The notes under the pieces are model-generated. The model was not told the DNA's origin, ran no database searches, and was given only the letters and a program-made list of their open reading frames with translations. The position numbers and the translations under genes were made by a program. Below are positions 1-8,622 of a stretch of 64,000 nt of DNA, in pieces. This DNA comes from Zafaria ginkgonis (GTDB lineage Bacteria > Actinomycetota > Actinomycetes > Actinomycetales > Micrococcaceae), in NCBI RefSeq assembly GCF_039540195.1, contig NZ_BAABEO010000001.1, forward strand, positions 62,001 to 126,000, in the 5' to 3' direction. Position 1 is the first letter of the stretch, and every line of letters begins with the position of its first letter.

Positions 1-11
1 CCCAGATCAAT

Positions 12-368
12 TCAGCCAAAGCTGCGTCCTCCTGCGTTCAGGGCCTTGACGAATTCCTCGGTCGTCATGCCGGTAAATATTCCTCCGAGGTCCTGCATGG
101 ACTTCTTGTCCAGCACGGCCAGCTTGAAGACGTAGAAGATGGATCCGCCCAGATCCAGCATGCGCGTCCAGTCGCGCTGGAGAATGGCCTCCCGCTGCTC
201 CGGGGACAAGCCGTATGCCTCGCAATAGGCGGCCTCATCCGCGCTGAAGCGCTCGCGGTTGGCCGCGTCCTTCAACGAACCGCACAGGCGGTTCAGTGCA
301 TATCCGCGGTTGCTCTGGGCAACGTCGAAGACGTACGTCCCTGGCACCTCCGGCGTCGACGATGGCAT
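12..368 (-). CDS. ligA: Protocatechuate 4,5-dioxygenase alpha subunit (LigA family)
   Basis: Small subunit of the extradiol dioxygenase that opens protocatechuate (or gallate) between C4 and C5. The 118-residue product keeps the LigA core: PGTYVFD near the N-terminus, then NRERFSADEAAYCEAYGLS, an RDW, and LGGSIFYVFKLA. The frame is open for 20 further codons upstream, but the ATG ending at 368 has GGAG five bases ahead, so it is the better start. The catalytic beta subunit LigB is not in the window. Because this gene reads toward base 1 and stops 11 bases from the edge, LigB may lie just outside. The aldolase and hydratase of the same ring-cleavage route lie at 7295-8622. Confidence 0.85.
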   Translation of the reverse strand: MPSSTPEVPGTYVFDVAQSNRGYALNRLCGSLKDAANRERFSADEAAYCEAYGLSPEQREAILQRDWTRMLDLGGSIFYVFKLAVLDKKSMQDLGGIFTGMTTEEFVKALNAGGRSFG

Positions 369-514
369 CAGTACTCCATTTCTCGGCAGCGTGGCTTGCT
401 GGCCTGGTGGGATGAGGGCGACCCGCACGCCGTGGCGGCGGTGTTGCGCACCTCACATTCTGACTCTAGGAACCGTTCGTGGTGCCGGCATCCGTCGGAT
501 GCCGCCCTGCGTCC

Positions 515-527
515 GGGACAAATGTCC
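515..527. promoter_or_regulatory. Candidate operator GGGACAAATGTCC
   Basis: Near-perfect 13-base palindrome in the 166-base gap between purU and ligA, about 147 bases upstream of the ligA start. A nearly identical element (GGGACATATGTC, 3923-3934) lies about 156 bases upstream of the first LigM gene. The shared sequence and similar distance suggest a common regulator of the two transcripts. The protein that binds is not known. Confidence 0.4.
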
Positions 528-534
528 TGTTTCG

Positions 535-1470
535 CTAGAAAACAACAGTCGTATTGCCCTCCCGGAGGATCCGGTCTTCGCAATGGGCGGCGACGGCCCG
601 TGACAGCACCCGGCGTTCGACGTCGGCCCCGCTGCGGGCCAGATCCTGCGCCGAGTCCCGGTGGGAGACCCGGATGGCGTCCTGCTCGATGATCGGCCCC
701 TCGTCCAGGTCCTTGGTGACGTAGTGGGCGGTGGCGCCGATCAGCTTCACGCCCCGGTCCTTGGCCTTCTGGTAGGGGCCGGCTCCGATGAAGGCGGGCA
801 GGAAGGAGTGGTGGATGTTGATCACCGGCACCCCGACCGCTTCGAGGAAGTCCTCGGTGATGATCTGCATGTAGCGGGCCAACACCACCAGGTCCACGTT
901 GCCGGCCAGCAGTTCCAGGTGCCGGCGCTCGGCCTCCACCTTGCCTCCGGAGGCCGGCACGTGGAAGTAGGGGATTCCGAACGGGCGGACGTCCTTGGCG
1001 AGGTCGGGGTGGTTGGAGACCACCATAACGATGTCCATGGGCAGTTCGCCGCGGCGCTGCCGCCACAGCAGGTCCAGCAGGCAATGGTCCGACTTGGAGA
1101 CGAAGACCGCAACCCGCTTGCGCTGCCGGGCCTCCACGAGCTGCCAGGACAGCCCCAGTTCACCGGTGAGCCGGGCGTCCAGTTTCTCCCGCAGTTCCTC
1201 CAGGCGGGCCGGCAGGTGGGGGAGGCTGAAGACGGTCCGCTGGAAGAACTGGCCGCCTTCGGGGTCGCTGGAGTGCTGGTCCAGCGACACGATGTTCGCC
1301 CCGGCCTCTGACAGCAGTGCCGAGATGCTGGCGACGATGCCGTGCTGGTCGGTTCCCTGGACGATCAGCCGGCCGATGTCTTTGCTTCCGGAGTCCGTTC
1401 CGGAGGCGGTCGCCAAGGATTCCTGCGGCGGTCGCTGTCGTGGCGTTTCCTCGGTGGCGGCCGTGGTCAC
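535..1470 (-). CDS. purU: Formyltetrahydrofolate deformylase (PurU)
   Basis: Hydrolyses 10-formyl-THF to THF and formate. The 311-residue protein has an N-terminal ACT domain (GTDQHGIVASISALLSEAG) and a formyltransferase-like catalytic domain with INIHHSFLPAF and a C-terminal AHYVTKDLDEGPIIEQD segment, giving the expected Asn-His-Asp triad. Start: GTG overlapping the metF stop (GTGA) with AGGAGG six bases ahead. It is translationally coupled to the MetF-type gene, itself next to a THF-dependent O-demethylase. Its likely job here is to recycle the folate that receives methyl groups from vanillate or syringate, releasing formate, rather than purine synthesis. Confidence 0.9.
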   Translation of the reverse strand: MTTAATEETPRQRPPQESLATASGTDSGSKDIGRLIVQGTDQHGIVASISALLSEAGANIVSLDQHSSDPEGGQFFQRTVFSLPHLPARLEELREKLDARLTGELGLSWQLVEARQRKRVAVFVSKSDHCLLDLLWRQRRGELPMDIVMVVSNHPDLAKDVRPFGIPYFHVPASGGKVEAERRHLELLAGNVDLVVLARYMQIITEDFLEAVGVPVINIHHSFLPAFIGAGPYQKAKDRGVKLIGATAHYVTKDLDEGPIIEQDAIRVSHRDSAQDLARSGADVERRVLSRAVAAHCEDRILREGNTTVVF

Positions 1471-2345
1471 TGGTCCTCCTGTTCCGCGACCGACTGCACC
1501 AGGTTGCGGCGCCAGGCCTCGGTCTCGGCCAGGTCGTTGAAGGTGAAGATGTGGAAGCCGCGGATGTTGGTGTCCGCCGTCGGCACCGCCGCCGCCAGCC
1601 CGCGGATGAGCTTGTCGGGGCGGTATCCGCCGGGCATGAAGAAGCGCCACAGCATGTTCTGCTGCTTCTGCAGGAACCGGGCGGACTGTCCCAGCCCGAG
1701 TCCTGCGGAAACGCGCACCAGCTTCTGGCGGCTCACCGGCCCGGGCATGCCCACATAAATGGGCAGCTCGACGCCGCGCTGCTTGATCCCCGCCGCCCAG
1801 GCGGTGGTGGTCCTGGCGTCGAAGCAGATTTGGGTCAGGATCCGCGTGGCGAGCGGAGCCTTCTGTTCCAGAGCCGACTCGAGGGCCTGGTCCTCGATCG
1901 TGGCGTGGCCCTCGGGATAGCCCCCGATGCCGACGTCCTCGAAATGGTGCCCCAGGGAATCCAGCGACTTCAGCAAGGAATAGGCGTCCGGGAACCGGCC
2001 CGCGGGCTGCGGGGCATCTCCGGCGATGATGAATACCCGCCGGACGTCGGCCTCCCGCAGCTGATCGACGACGCCGGACAGTTCGGCGTCGTCCCTGAAG
2101 AGGCGGGCGGGCAGGTGGGGTGCCACCGAATATCCGTGCCTCCGCAGCCGAAGGACCAGGTCAAGGGTCACGTCGATGCCCTTGCCTCCGGTGGCGGTCA
2201 CCGTCAGGGGGACGGAGGTGGGTACATGCTCCAGCACCTTGTCCTCCGTTCCCTTGAACGGCATGACTTCGTAGCCGATGTTGCCGGCCAGGCCCGCCAG
2301 CGCCCGCCTGCTTTGCGGGGAAGGGGCAGTCTTAGACAGTTCCAA
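1467..2345 (-). CDS. metF: Methylenetetrahydrofolate reductase family protein (MetF-like)
   Basis: FAD-dependent TIM-barrel reductase family that interconverts 5-methyl-THF and 5,10-methylene-THF. The 292-residue protein carries the family fold signatures: TSVPLTVTATGGKG near residue 45, VFIIAGDAPQPAG, IGGYPEGH, ILTQICFDA, and a C-terminal RGFHIFTFND. In a demethylation cluster it would run in the oxidative direction on methyl-THF made by LigM-type enzymes. The start is taken as TTG at 2345, because a strong GGGAGGT lies six bases before it; the frame could also open at TTG 2360, inside that ribosome site. It ends in a four-base overlap with purU. Confidence 0.85.
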   Translation of the reverse strand: MELSKTAPSPQSRRALAGLAGNIGYEVMPFKGTEDKVLEHVPTSVPLTVTATGGKGIDVTLDLVLRLRRHGYSVAPHLPARLFRDDAELSGVVDQLREADVRRVFIIAGDAPQPAGRFPDAYSLLKSLDSLGHHFEDVGIGGYPEGHATIEDQALESALEQKAPLATRILTQICFDARTTTAWAAGIKQRGVELPIYVGMPGPVSRQKLVRVSAGLGLGQSARFLQKQQNMLWRFFMPGGYRPDKLIRGLAAAVPTADTNIRGFHIFTFNDLAETEAWRRNLVQSVAEQEDQ

Positions 2346-2384
2346 ATCGGTACCTCCCAATACTGGGGCCCGGTCTCCGGGCCG

Positions 2385-3767
2385 TCACGCGTTGCGGTAG
2401 GAGTCGCGGACCGCCTGGACAAAGGGCGCCGGAGCCACGGTGGCGCGGATCTCCACCTGCCGGTGGGCTTCCACGGCAGGCTTGGCGGAGTTCGGCTGTT
2501 CTCCCCACAGCACGCTCACTTCGGTGCCGGGCTCGCTGACGTCGAGGTCCACGGTCGCCAGGGACACCATCACGTGTTCGTTCGAGATGTAGCCGGCATC
2601 CATCGAGATGCCGGCCCACCGGCCGTCGTGCAGCACCTTGTCCATCTGGAACAGGGCGTAGCGGGCCTTGGGCATGTCGATGAACTTTGCCGGGGTGCCC
2701 GGCTCGTACAGCGAGCGGATGGCGCTGGTGACGTCGTCGGTGTTCCAGACGAGGGTGACCTTCTTCCGGCGCGGCGTCCCTGCGAGCCGTTCGAGCGCCG
2801 TGCGGCCGAGGAAGTCGTGGTCGAACTTCACCACCATGCCGTAGCCGAGGTCATAGGGGGTGACGTAGTAGTCGGTGATGTCGGACGAATCCAGGCTGCC
2901 GCCGAGCGAACCCAGCGACTCGGCGCCCAACCACTCCCGGTACGGCTTCTCGGCCTCGCCGAAGATGGCCGGAACCGGCGACGGAATCCAACCGGATTCC
3001 AGATTCGCGGTGGAATAGGCCTTGGCTCCGGCCCGGACGAGGCCGAACTCCTCGCCCGCCGCCAGGATCGCGTCCAGGACGTCCTGGCCTTCGGCCCAGG
3101 GGCCGAAAAGCTCGAACCCGGGCTGGCCGGCCATGCCGTGCCGGAGCGCGCGCACCCGGTGCCCGGCAATGGTGAATTCGGCCATGTGGAAGAACCGGAC
3201 GTCGGGCAGCGGCTGGCCGGTGAGCTTCTCCACCAGTGCCGCCGTGTTGGGTCCCTGGAGTTCGTAGCGGTACAGCTTCGGCGAACGGCCCTGGCCGCGG
3301 ACGAAGGAGTTGTCGTCGCGCTCGATGCGGGCGTCGTAGCTTCCGGTCTCCAGCTGGAACTGTAGCCAGTTGAGCACGGTGTGGTGGCCGACCAGGTCGA
3401 AGCTCTCGTCGTCGAGATGGAAAAGGATGGCGTCCCCGATGAAGAAGCCCTCCTCGTTGACGGCCACGTACTGCTTGGCCTGCCCCGGGGCGAACTTCGC
3501 AAAGCTGTTGACGCCGAAATCGGCCAGCAGCTTCAGGGCGTCCGGACCGGTGATGAACAGGTCCGTCATGTGGTGGGACTGGTCCAGCAGGGCGCAGGAT
3601 TCGCGCCAGGCCGCCTGCTCGGAGCGCCAGTTCGTGAATTCGGCCGCCACCGGAAAGGTATGGGGGCGGTACGCGGAGTTGCGCAGGAGCTCGACCGGGT
3701 TTCCGGCCCGCCCGATGGCGGCTCCGAGGCTTTCGGCGTTCTGGGACTGCAGGGTTTCAACACTCAC
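2385..3767 (-). CDS. ligM: Tetrahydrofolate-dependent aromatic O-demethylase, LigM/GcvT type (copy 1)
   Basis: Member of the GcvT-like aminomethyltransferase fold that moves the methyl group of vanillate or 3-O-methylgallate onto THF. The 460-residue length matches Sphingobium LigM (about 470). Visible features include EFTNWRSEQAAWRESCALLDQSHHM near the N-terminus (given here only as the start EFTNWRSEQAAWRE), KQYVAVNEEG, LQGPNT, LRHGMAGQPGFELFGP and NTDDV. Start: GTG with GAGAAAG upstream. The metF and purU genes follow immediately, so the methyl group can be oxidised to formate. A second paralogue lies at 5663; sequence alone does not show which acts on vanillate and which on syringate or 3-O-methylgallate. 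Confidence 0.85.
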   Translation of the reverse strand: MSVETLQSQNAESLGAAIGRAGNPVELLRNSAYRPHTFPVAAEFTNWRSEQAAWRESCALLDQSHHMTDLFITGPDALKLLADFGVNSFAKFAPGQAKQYVAVNEEGFFIGDAILFHLDDESFDLVGHHTVLNWLQFQLETGSYDARIERDDNSFVRGQGRSPKLYRYELQGPNTAALVEKLTGQPLPDVRFFHMAEFTIAGHRVRALRHGMAGQPGFELFGPWAEGQDVLDAILAAGEEFGLVRAGAKAYSTANLESGWIPSPVPAIFGEAEKPYREWLGAESLGSLGGSLDSSDITDYYVTPYDLGYGMVVKFDHDFLGRTALERLAGTPRRKKVTLVWNTDDVTSAIRSLYEPGTPAKFIDMPKARYALFQMDKVLHDGRWAGISMDAGYISNEHVMVSLATVDLDVSEPGTEVSVLWGEQPNSAKPAVEAHRQVEIRATVAPAPFVQAVRDSYRNA

Positions 3768-4063
3768 GATGATGGCTTTCTCTAGGGCCGATGGGTGACC
3801 CGTTCCGGGTCGGTGGGGCGGCTGGTCCGGCACCACTGGGGGCGGACTGTGCGCCGCATCACTACTAGCGACCCTAGATCGTCAACGAAAATGGTTCTTC
3901 ATATGGTTGGCCCGTCTGCCGCGGGACATATGTCGCATAACGTGCCCGCCCGGTGCCGCGCAGCGGCCGTGCCCAGACATCCCCGCATGACGGCATGCCG
4001 GCCGGTGGCGCGGGGTTTCGGCCCGCGCCACCTTGCCGTGCCTGCCCAGTGGACGACTGCCGC
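3768..4063. promoter_or_regulatory. Promoter region of the ligM-metF-purU transcript, with candidate operator
   Basis: A 296-base gap without a gene. It contains GGGACATATGTC at 3923-3934 (the partner of 515-527), a second CATATG at 3900-3905 that makes a spaced dyad with it, and a lone GTCAAC at 3881-3886 resembling the GntR boxes near 8640-8750. No clear terminator for the upstream aldehyde dehydrogenase gene was seen. Confidence 0.4.
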
Positions 4064-5563
4064 TTAGTGGGCGGATGCCGCGAGGGCGGCTTCGTCGAGG
4101 TGGGCGATGGAACGGGTGTCCTGGAAGGCGCGGAGGCCCTCGAGGCCCTGTTCGCGGCCCATGCCGGAGTCCTTCATGCCGCCGAAGGGGGCGCGCAGGT
4201 CCAGGCGGGTCGCGCCGTGGTCGTTGACCCAGACGTAGCCACAGGCCAGCTGCGCGCCGATCCTGTTGGCCGCGGCCCGGTCCGCGGTCCAGACAGAGCC
4301 GCCGAGCCCGCCCCAGGTGTCGTTGGCGGCGGCGATGGCCTGGTCCTCGGTGTCGAAGGGGATGATCGGGATGACCGGCCCGAACTGTTCCTCGGTGACC
4401 ACGCGCAGGCCCGGGTCCGGGTCGATGACCAGGGCCGGGCGCAGGTAGTTCCCGCCGGCCAGGTCCGGGTCCGAGGGCATCATGCCGTACTCGCGCACCT
4501 CGGCGCCGGCGTCCCTGGCCTCGTTGATCAGATCCTGAACGAACGCCTTCTGCGCCGGGGAGTGCAGCGGGCCCATCGTGGTGGCCGGGTCCAGGCCGTA
4601 GCCGATGACCGCACGCTCCAGCCGGGCGGCCAGCCCGGCGGTCAGTTCCTCCAGCCGTGAGCGGTGCACGTAGATGCGCTTGGCGTTCATGCAGATCTGC
4701 CCGGTGGTGTCGAAGACTGCCGCGTAGAGCCGATCCAGGTGGGTATCGTCCAGGACCGCGTCGGCCAGGAAGATGGCCGCGTCGTTGCCGCCGAGTTCGA
4801 GCGTCACTCGGGTCAGGGAGGCCGAGGCCATTGCCATGATGCGCTTGCCGCCCGGGACGCTGCCGGTGAAGCAGACCTTGGCGATGTCCGGGTGCTGGAT
4901 CAGCGCGCCCATCCGGTCGTCGGCGCCAGTGACGACGTTGAGCACTCCCGGCGGCAGCTTTTCGGCCACCCGCTGCACGATCCGGGTGGTGGCCAGCGGA
5001 GCGGTGGGCGGCGGCTTGACGATCGCGGTGTTGCCGGCCAGCAGGGCGTGCGGCAGGGCCGCGCCCAGGATCGCCACCGGCCAGTTGAACGGCACGATGA
5101 CCGAGACTACGCCCAGCGGCTGGTAGGCCACGGTGGTGCTCACCGGGATCCCCGGGGCCGGGTCCAGGACCTTGGCCTTATCCACCTCGCCCGCCAGGGC
5201 CAGCGCCAGGTTCCAGCGGATCTCGAACACCAGGGCGTCGACCCAGGCCTCGAAACGGACTTTGCCGTTCTCCTGCGACAGGATCTCCGCGTCCTCGTCG
5301 CGCAGTTCCGCGATCCCTTCGATGGCCGCGGCCATCAGGCCGGCCCGCTCCTCGGCCGACAGTGCGGCCCAAGCCGGGTACGCTGCCTTCGCCGCCGCGA
5401 CCGCGTCCTCCACATCCTGCGTGGTGGCGGCAGCGGCATGGCCCACCACCGATCCGGGCCTGCCCGGATCGGCCACCGCCAGGGTCTCACGCGTCTCCCG
5501 GGCCTCACCCCCGATAAACAGCCCCGTGGCCACCTGGGCCGTCGTTTGCGTCGTCTCTGTCAT
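4064..5563 (-). CDS. NAD(P)-dependent aldehyde dehydrogenase, probably aromatic (vanillin-type)
   Basis: Oxidises an aldehyde to the acid; the setting between two O-demethylase genes suggests vanillin or syringaldehyde. The 499-residue protein has the class features: VIVPFNWPVAILG, AIVKPPPTAPL, FTGSVPGGKRI, ELGGNDAA with the catalytic Glu, and GQICMNAKR with the catalytic Cys near residue 291. The ATG at 5563 is preferred over one nine codons earlier because GGAAGAGG sits ten bases ahead of it. The leader holds a direct repeat (5596-5619). Family is certain; substrate is inferred from neighbours. Confidence 0.8.
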   Translation of the reverse strand: MTETTQTTAQVATGLFIGGEARETRETLAVADPGRPGSVVGHAAAATTQDVEDAVAAAKAAYPAWAALSAEERAGLMAAAIEGIAELRDEDAEILSQENGKVRFEAWVDALVFEIRWNLALALAGEVDKAKVLDPAPGIPVSTTVAYQPLGVVSVIVPFNWPVAILGAALPHALLAGNTAIVKPPPTAPLATTRIVQRVAEKLPPGVLNVVTGADDRMGALIQHPDIAKVCFTGSVPGGKRIMAMASASLTRVTLELGGNDAAIFLADAVLDDTHLDRLYAAVFDTTGQICMNAKRIYVHRSRLEELTAGLAARLERAVIGYGLDPATTMGPLHSPAQKAFVQDLINEARDAGAEVREYGMMPSDPDLAGGNYLRPALVIDPDPGLRVVTEEQFGPVIPIIPFDTEDQAIAAANDTWGGLGGSVWTADRAAANRIGAQLACGYVWVNDHGATRLDLRAPFGGMKDSGMGREQGLEGLRAFQDTRSIAHLDEAALAASAH

Positions 5564-5595
5564 CGCCGAACACCTCTTCCGTGTTTTCATCCCTT

Positions 5596-5619
5596 TATTG
5601 CATTGCCGTATTGCATTGC
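5596..5619. repeat. Direct repeat TATTGCATTGC x2 in the aldehyde dehydrogenase leader
   Basis: Two exact 11-base copies (5596-5606 and 5609-5619), a 13-base period, sit 33-56 bases upstream of the aldehyde dehydrogenase start in an otherwise GC-rich area. This is a plausible binding site for a regulator using direct repeats. Confidence 0.4.
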
Positions 5620-5662
5620 TTTGCTGCCGCGCCGCAGGACCGGTGCGGCGGCAAAACCGAAA

Positions 5663-7069
5663 CTAAACCGCCTGTGCGGTCCGCCAGCCGGCGTGGTATT
5701 CCTTGCGGGCCGTCACCGAGTACGGTGCGGGGCTGACAATGGCGCGGACCTCAAGCTGCCGGTGCGGCTCCACGGTGGTCTTGCGCGTGCCGCCGTCGGG
5801 TTCGCCCCAGACCACCCGCACCTCCGTGCCCAGCTCGATCTCCGGGGCGACGGTGGCCAGGGACAGGGCGCGCTTCTCGTTGGCGCTGTATCCGGTGAAC
5901 ATGGACACGCCCACCTGGGTCCCGGTTTCGTCGATGATCGAGTCGTAGTTCGAGGAACCGTAGTTGGCGTTCGGCAGGTCGAAGTACTTGTAGCTCTCGG
6001 ACTCGGTATCGAACATGGACGCGAAGATCTTGGCCATGTCCTCGGCGTTCCAGGCCAGCGTGACCTTGCGGCGCTGGGTGGCCGGATCGATCTTCTCCAG
6101 CGCCTCGCGGCCGATGAAGTCGTGGTCGAACTTGACGAACGAACCGTAGCCCAGCTCCCACGGGGTCAGGTAGTAGTCCTCGATGTTGTTCGAGACGAAG
6201 CTGCCGGCCACGGCGTTGGTGGCCTCGTAGCTGTCCGCCCCCAGCCATTCGCGGTAGGGGCGCAGTTCCTCCCCGGAATAGATCGCGGGCAGCGGCGACG
6301 GGATCCACCCGGATTCCAGCGTGTTCGAGGAATAGGCGCGGGCGCCGACGGCGAGCAGGCCGAACTCCCGTCCGGCCTCCAGGACCGCGTCGCGGACCCT
6401 GTCGTAGGACTCGTACGGCCCCCACAGCTCCAGGCCCGGGGCCCCTGCCATGCCGTGGCGCAGCGTGCGCACCCGCACACCGGCCACGGTGAGGTAATCC
6501 ATGCTGAAGAACTTCAGCTGCTCCACCGGCCCGCCGTTGAGCTTTTCGATGATCGGCCAGGCATTCGGGCCCTGGATCTGCAGCCGCCAGTACTTGCGCG
6601 ACACCGGCTTGCCCATCGGGCGCGACGGCGAGCGGCGGTCCACGACGACCTCCACGTCATACCCTCCGGTTTCGCCGTGGAAGAGCAGCCAGTTGGCGGC
6701 CGGCGAACGGCCCACGTAGACGAACTCGTCCTCGGCCTCGTGGAAGAGGATGCCGTCGCCGATCACGTGCCCGGCCGGGGTGGTGGGCACATACTGCTTG
6801 GCCTTGTTCACCGGGAACTGGGCCACGCTGTTGACCGCGGTGTCCGAGATCAGCCGCAGCGCGTCCGGGCCCTTGATGAACAGATTGTCCATGTGGTGCG
6901 ACTGGTCGTACAGCACTGCCGTGTCCCGCCAGGCGCGGACCTCGCTGCGCCAGTTGGTGAACTCCGGGGCGACCACCGGGTATATGTAGGCGCCCACCTG
7001 TGAATTGCGCAGCAGGTCGACGGCATTGCCTGAAGCGTCCAGGACTTCCTGCAGGTTCTTTGCGCTCAT
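5663..7069 (-). CDS. Tetrahydrofolate-dependent aromatic O-demethylase, LigM/DesA type (copy 2)
   Basis: Second GcvT-fold O-demethylase, 468 residues, paralogous to the 2385-3767 gene: both share EFTNWRSE, SHHM, KQYVP/KQYVA, IQGPNA/LQGPNT, LRHGMAG, LESGWIPSP and FVKFDHDF/VVKFDHDF. Start: ATG at 7069 with a very strong AGGAGGGGG. It probably serves a different methoxylated acid (syringate, 3-O-methylgallate or vanillate) from copy 1. THF is the expected acceptor; copy 1's metF/purU would serve both. The 225-base upstream gap separates it from the aldolase gene and probably holds its promoter. Confidence 0.82.
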   Translation of the reverse strand: MSAKNLQEVLDASGNAVDLLRNSQVGAYIYPVVAPEFTNWRSEVRAWRDTAVLYDQSHHMDNLFIKGPDALRLISDTAVNSVAQFPVNKAKQYVPTTPAGHVIGDGILFHEAEDEFVYVGRSPAANWLLFHGETGGYDVEVVVDRRSPSRPMGKPVSRKYWRLQIQGPNAWPIIEKLNGGPVEQLKFFSMDYLTVAGVRVRTLRHGMAGAPGLELWGPYESYDRVRDAVLEAGREFGLLAVGARAYSSNTLESGWIPSPLPAIYSGEELRPYREWLGADSYEATNAVAGSFVSNNIEDYYLTPWELGYGSFVKFDHDFIGREALEKIDPATQRRKVTLAWNAEDMAKIFASMFDTESESYKYFDLPNANYGSSNYDSIIDETGTQVGVSMFTGYSANEKRALSLATVAPEIELGTEVRVVWGEPDGGTRKTTVEPHRQLEVRAIVSPAPYSVTARKEYHAGWRTAQAV

Positions 7070-7294
7070 GATTCCCCCTCCTAGCCGGCTGGGCCGGAAT
7101 GTCTTGGGCATATCTCGCTTAGTGGAAGATGTACTGCGGAAAACAGGCCGCAGAGCGTATCGGCTCGACTCCGGGCGCGGGCTCTGTGACGTTGCTAACA
7201 ACCTAGCCGACCCTCCGAGGATCGGCAACAGAATTGTCTACATTTTCGAAGACGGACTTGGATGCAGCAGTGGCACCGCTAGGGGCCATCCTGC

Positions 7295-7891
7295 CTAAAT
7301 GACGCTGGGGGCCGGGATGCCGTCCCGCTGCGCCAGTTCCTGCTCGTGCTTGGCAACGGCCCGGGCGATGACGCCCGCTTCCGCATCCCGCGGGACGACG
7401 GCGACGCCGTCGTCGTCCGCGACGACCAGGTCGCCCGGATTGACCACGACGCCGCCGATCGCCACGGGCTTTTGGTGGTAGCCCGGGCCGTTCCGGTACG
7501 GGCCGGCGGGTGTCACCGCGCGGGCGAAGACGGGAAACCGCATCGCCTCCAGGTCGCGGACGTCGCGGATGGCGCCGTCGATGACGAAGCCGACCACGCC
7601 CTTGGCGGCCGCATTCCCTGCGATCAGTTCGCCGATGAGGGCGCGGTGGGTGGCCCCCTGCCCGTTCACGACCAGGACGTCGCCGGGGCCGACGTGTTCC
7701 AGGGCCTCGTGGATGGCCTTGTTGTCGCCGCCGGCCGTCATGACGGTGAATGCCCTGCCGACCACGCGTGCTCCGGGCCAGACGGGGCCGATGCCGGCGT
7801 CGACGACATTCAGGCGCTCCATCGCGTCCCCGATGTTGGCAACCGGCAGCGTTCCCGCCAGCTCCAGAATGTGCCGGTCCTGTTCGCTCAT
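7295..7891 (-). CDS. ligK: 4-carboxy-4-hydroxy-2-oxoadipate / 4-hydroxy-4-methyl-2-oxoglutarate aldolase (RraA fold)
   Basis: Class II aldolase that cleaves 4-carboxy-4-hydroxy-2-oxoadipate to pyruvate and oxaloacetate, the last step of protocatechuate 4,5-cleavage and gallate breakdown. The 198-residue RraA/MenG-fold protein has NGQGATHRALIGELIAGNA and GAIRDVRDLEAM; the Arg109-Asp110-x2-Asp pattern is the one seen in the aldolases rather than in the RNase E inhibitor RraA. Start: ATG with GGAAGGGA. It follows galB by 14 bases, so both are probably one transcript. Confidence 0.88.
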   Translation of the reverse strand: MSEQDRHILELAGTLPVANIGDAMERLNVVDAGIGPVWPGARVVGRAFTVMTAGGDNKAIHEALEHVGPGDVLVVNGQGATHRALIGELIAGNAAAKGVVGFVIDGAIRDVRDLEAMRFPVFARAVTPAGPYRNGPGYHQKPVAIGGVVVNPGDLVVADDDGVAVVPRDAEAGVIARAVAKHEQELAQRDGIPAPSVI

Positions 7892-7905
7892 TGCGCCATC
7901 CCTTC

Positions 7906-8622
7906 CTAGAGTGTGCCCACGACGTTGGGCAGCAGGCGCTGGAAGGCCTCGGCCTGCCGGATCTGCTTGTTGCCGGTGACCTTGCGGGCGTGGTTGCCGC
8001 GGTGTTCGGCCCGCTGGGAGTAGTACTCCTGCAGGTACTGCTGGGCCTTCATTTCCTTCATGGCCAGCTTCTTGAGCTCAAAGACGTCCGTGATGTCGAC
8101 GAAGACCGTGGGCGTGAACTCGCAGAGTTCGGGCTGGTGCGGCTCGAAGGCCAGGAACTCCGACGGCGGGGCGGTCCGGAAGCCGCTCTCGACGCCGGCG
8201 CCGGCCGTCAGCAGCCGGGCCCGCGCCACGGCCGCGTGGGCGACGGGGTGGTCGGGGTTGTACGGGTCCTTCGCCGGGTGGGTGAGCGTGACGTGGGGCT
8301 GGAAGTCGCGCATCAGTTCGGCCAGGCGGCCGACGCCGACGGACCCCATTTCCAGCGGATAGTCGCCCAAATCGAACGCCTGGAACTCGGCGCCGAGAAT
8401 GGCCGCCGCGCTGGAGGCTTCTTCGTGGCGGATGCGTTTGACGTTCTCCTCGGTCTGTCCCGGCTCCTTCCAGAGTTCCCCGGATTCACCGCGTTCGCCG
8501 TAGGACAGGGCCACCACGAGTGCCTCGCCTCCGGCCCGGGTGTGGGCCGCCAGGACGCCGGCCGAGCGCCAGACAAAGTCCGCGCTGTGGGCGCCGACGA
8601 CGAGCATTCTTCTCTTCGACAT
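7906..8622 (-). CDS. galB: 4-oxalomesaconate hydratase, PIG-L/LmbE family (GalB-like)
   Basis: Zinc-dependent hydratase of gallate and protocatechuate 4,5-cleavage, forming 4-carboxy-4-hydroxy-2-oxoadipate for the adjacent aldolase. The LmbE fold is shown by VVGAHSADFVWRSAG, in which the usual AHPDDE is changed to AHSAD with the FVWR continuation seen in GalB, and by the HPVAH metal motif (His125, His129). At 238 residues it is slightly shorter than Pseudomonas GalB. It is first in a galB-ligK unit and divergent from the MHS permease, with GntR-like boxes between them. Confidence 0.83.
   Translation of the reverse strand: MSKRRMLVVGAHSADFVWRSAGVLAAHTRAGGEALVVALSYGERGESGELWKEPGQTEENVKRIRHEEASSAAAILGAEFQAFDLGDYPLEMGSVGVGRLAELMRDFQPHVTLTHPAKDPYNPDHPVAHAAVARARLLTAGAGVESGFRTAPPSEFLAFEPHQPELCEFTPTVFVDITDVFELKKLAMKEMKAQQYLQEYYSQRAEHRGNHARKVTGNKQIRQAEAFQRLLPNVVGTL

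Noticed and set aside
1317..3365. 682-codon plus-strand open frame across metF and ligM
   Set aside because: Antisense shadow of high-GC genes; no ribosome site, no family features, and the opposite strand encodes clear enzymes.
4664..7003. 779-codon plus-strand open frame
   Set aside because: Antisense to the aldehyde dehydrogenase and second LigM gene; composition and lack of motifs show it is not coding.
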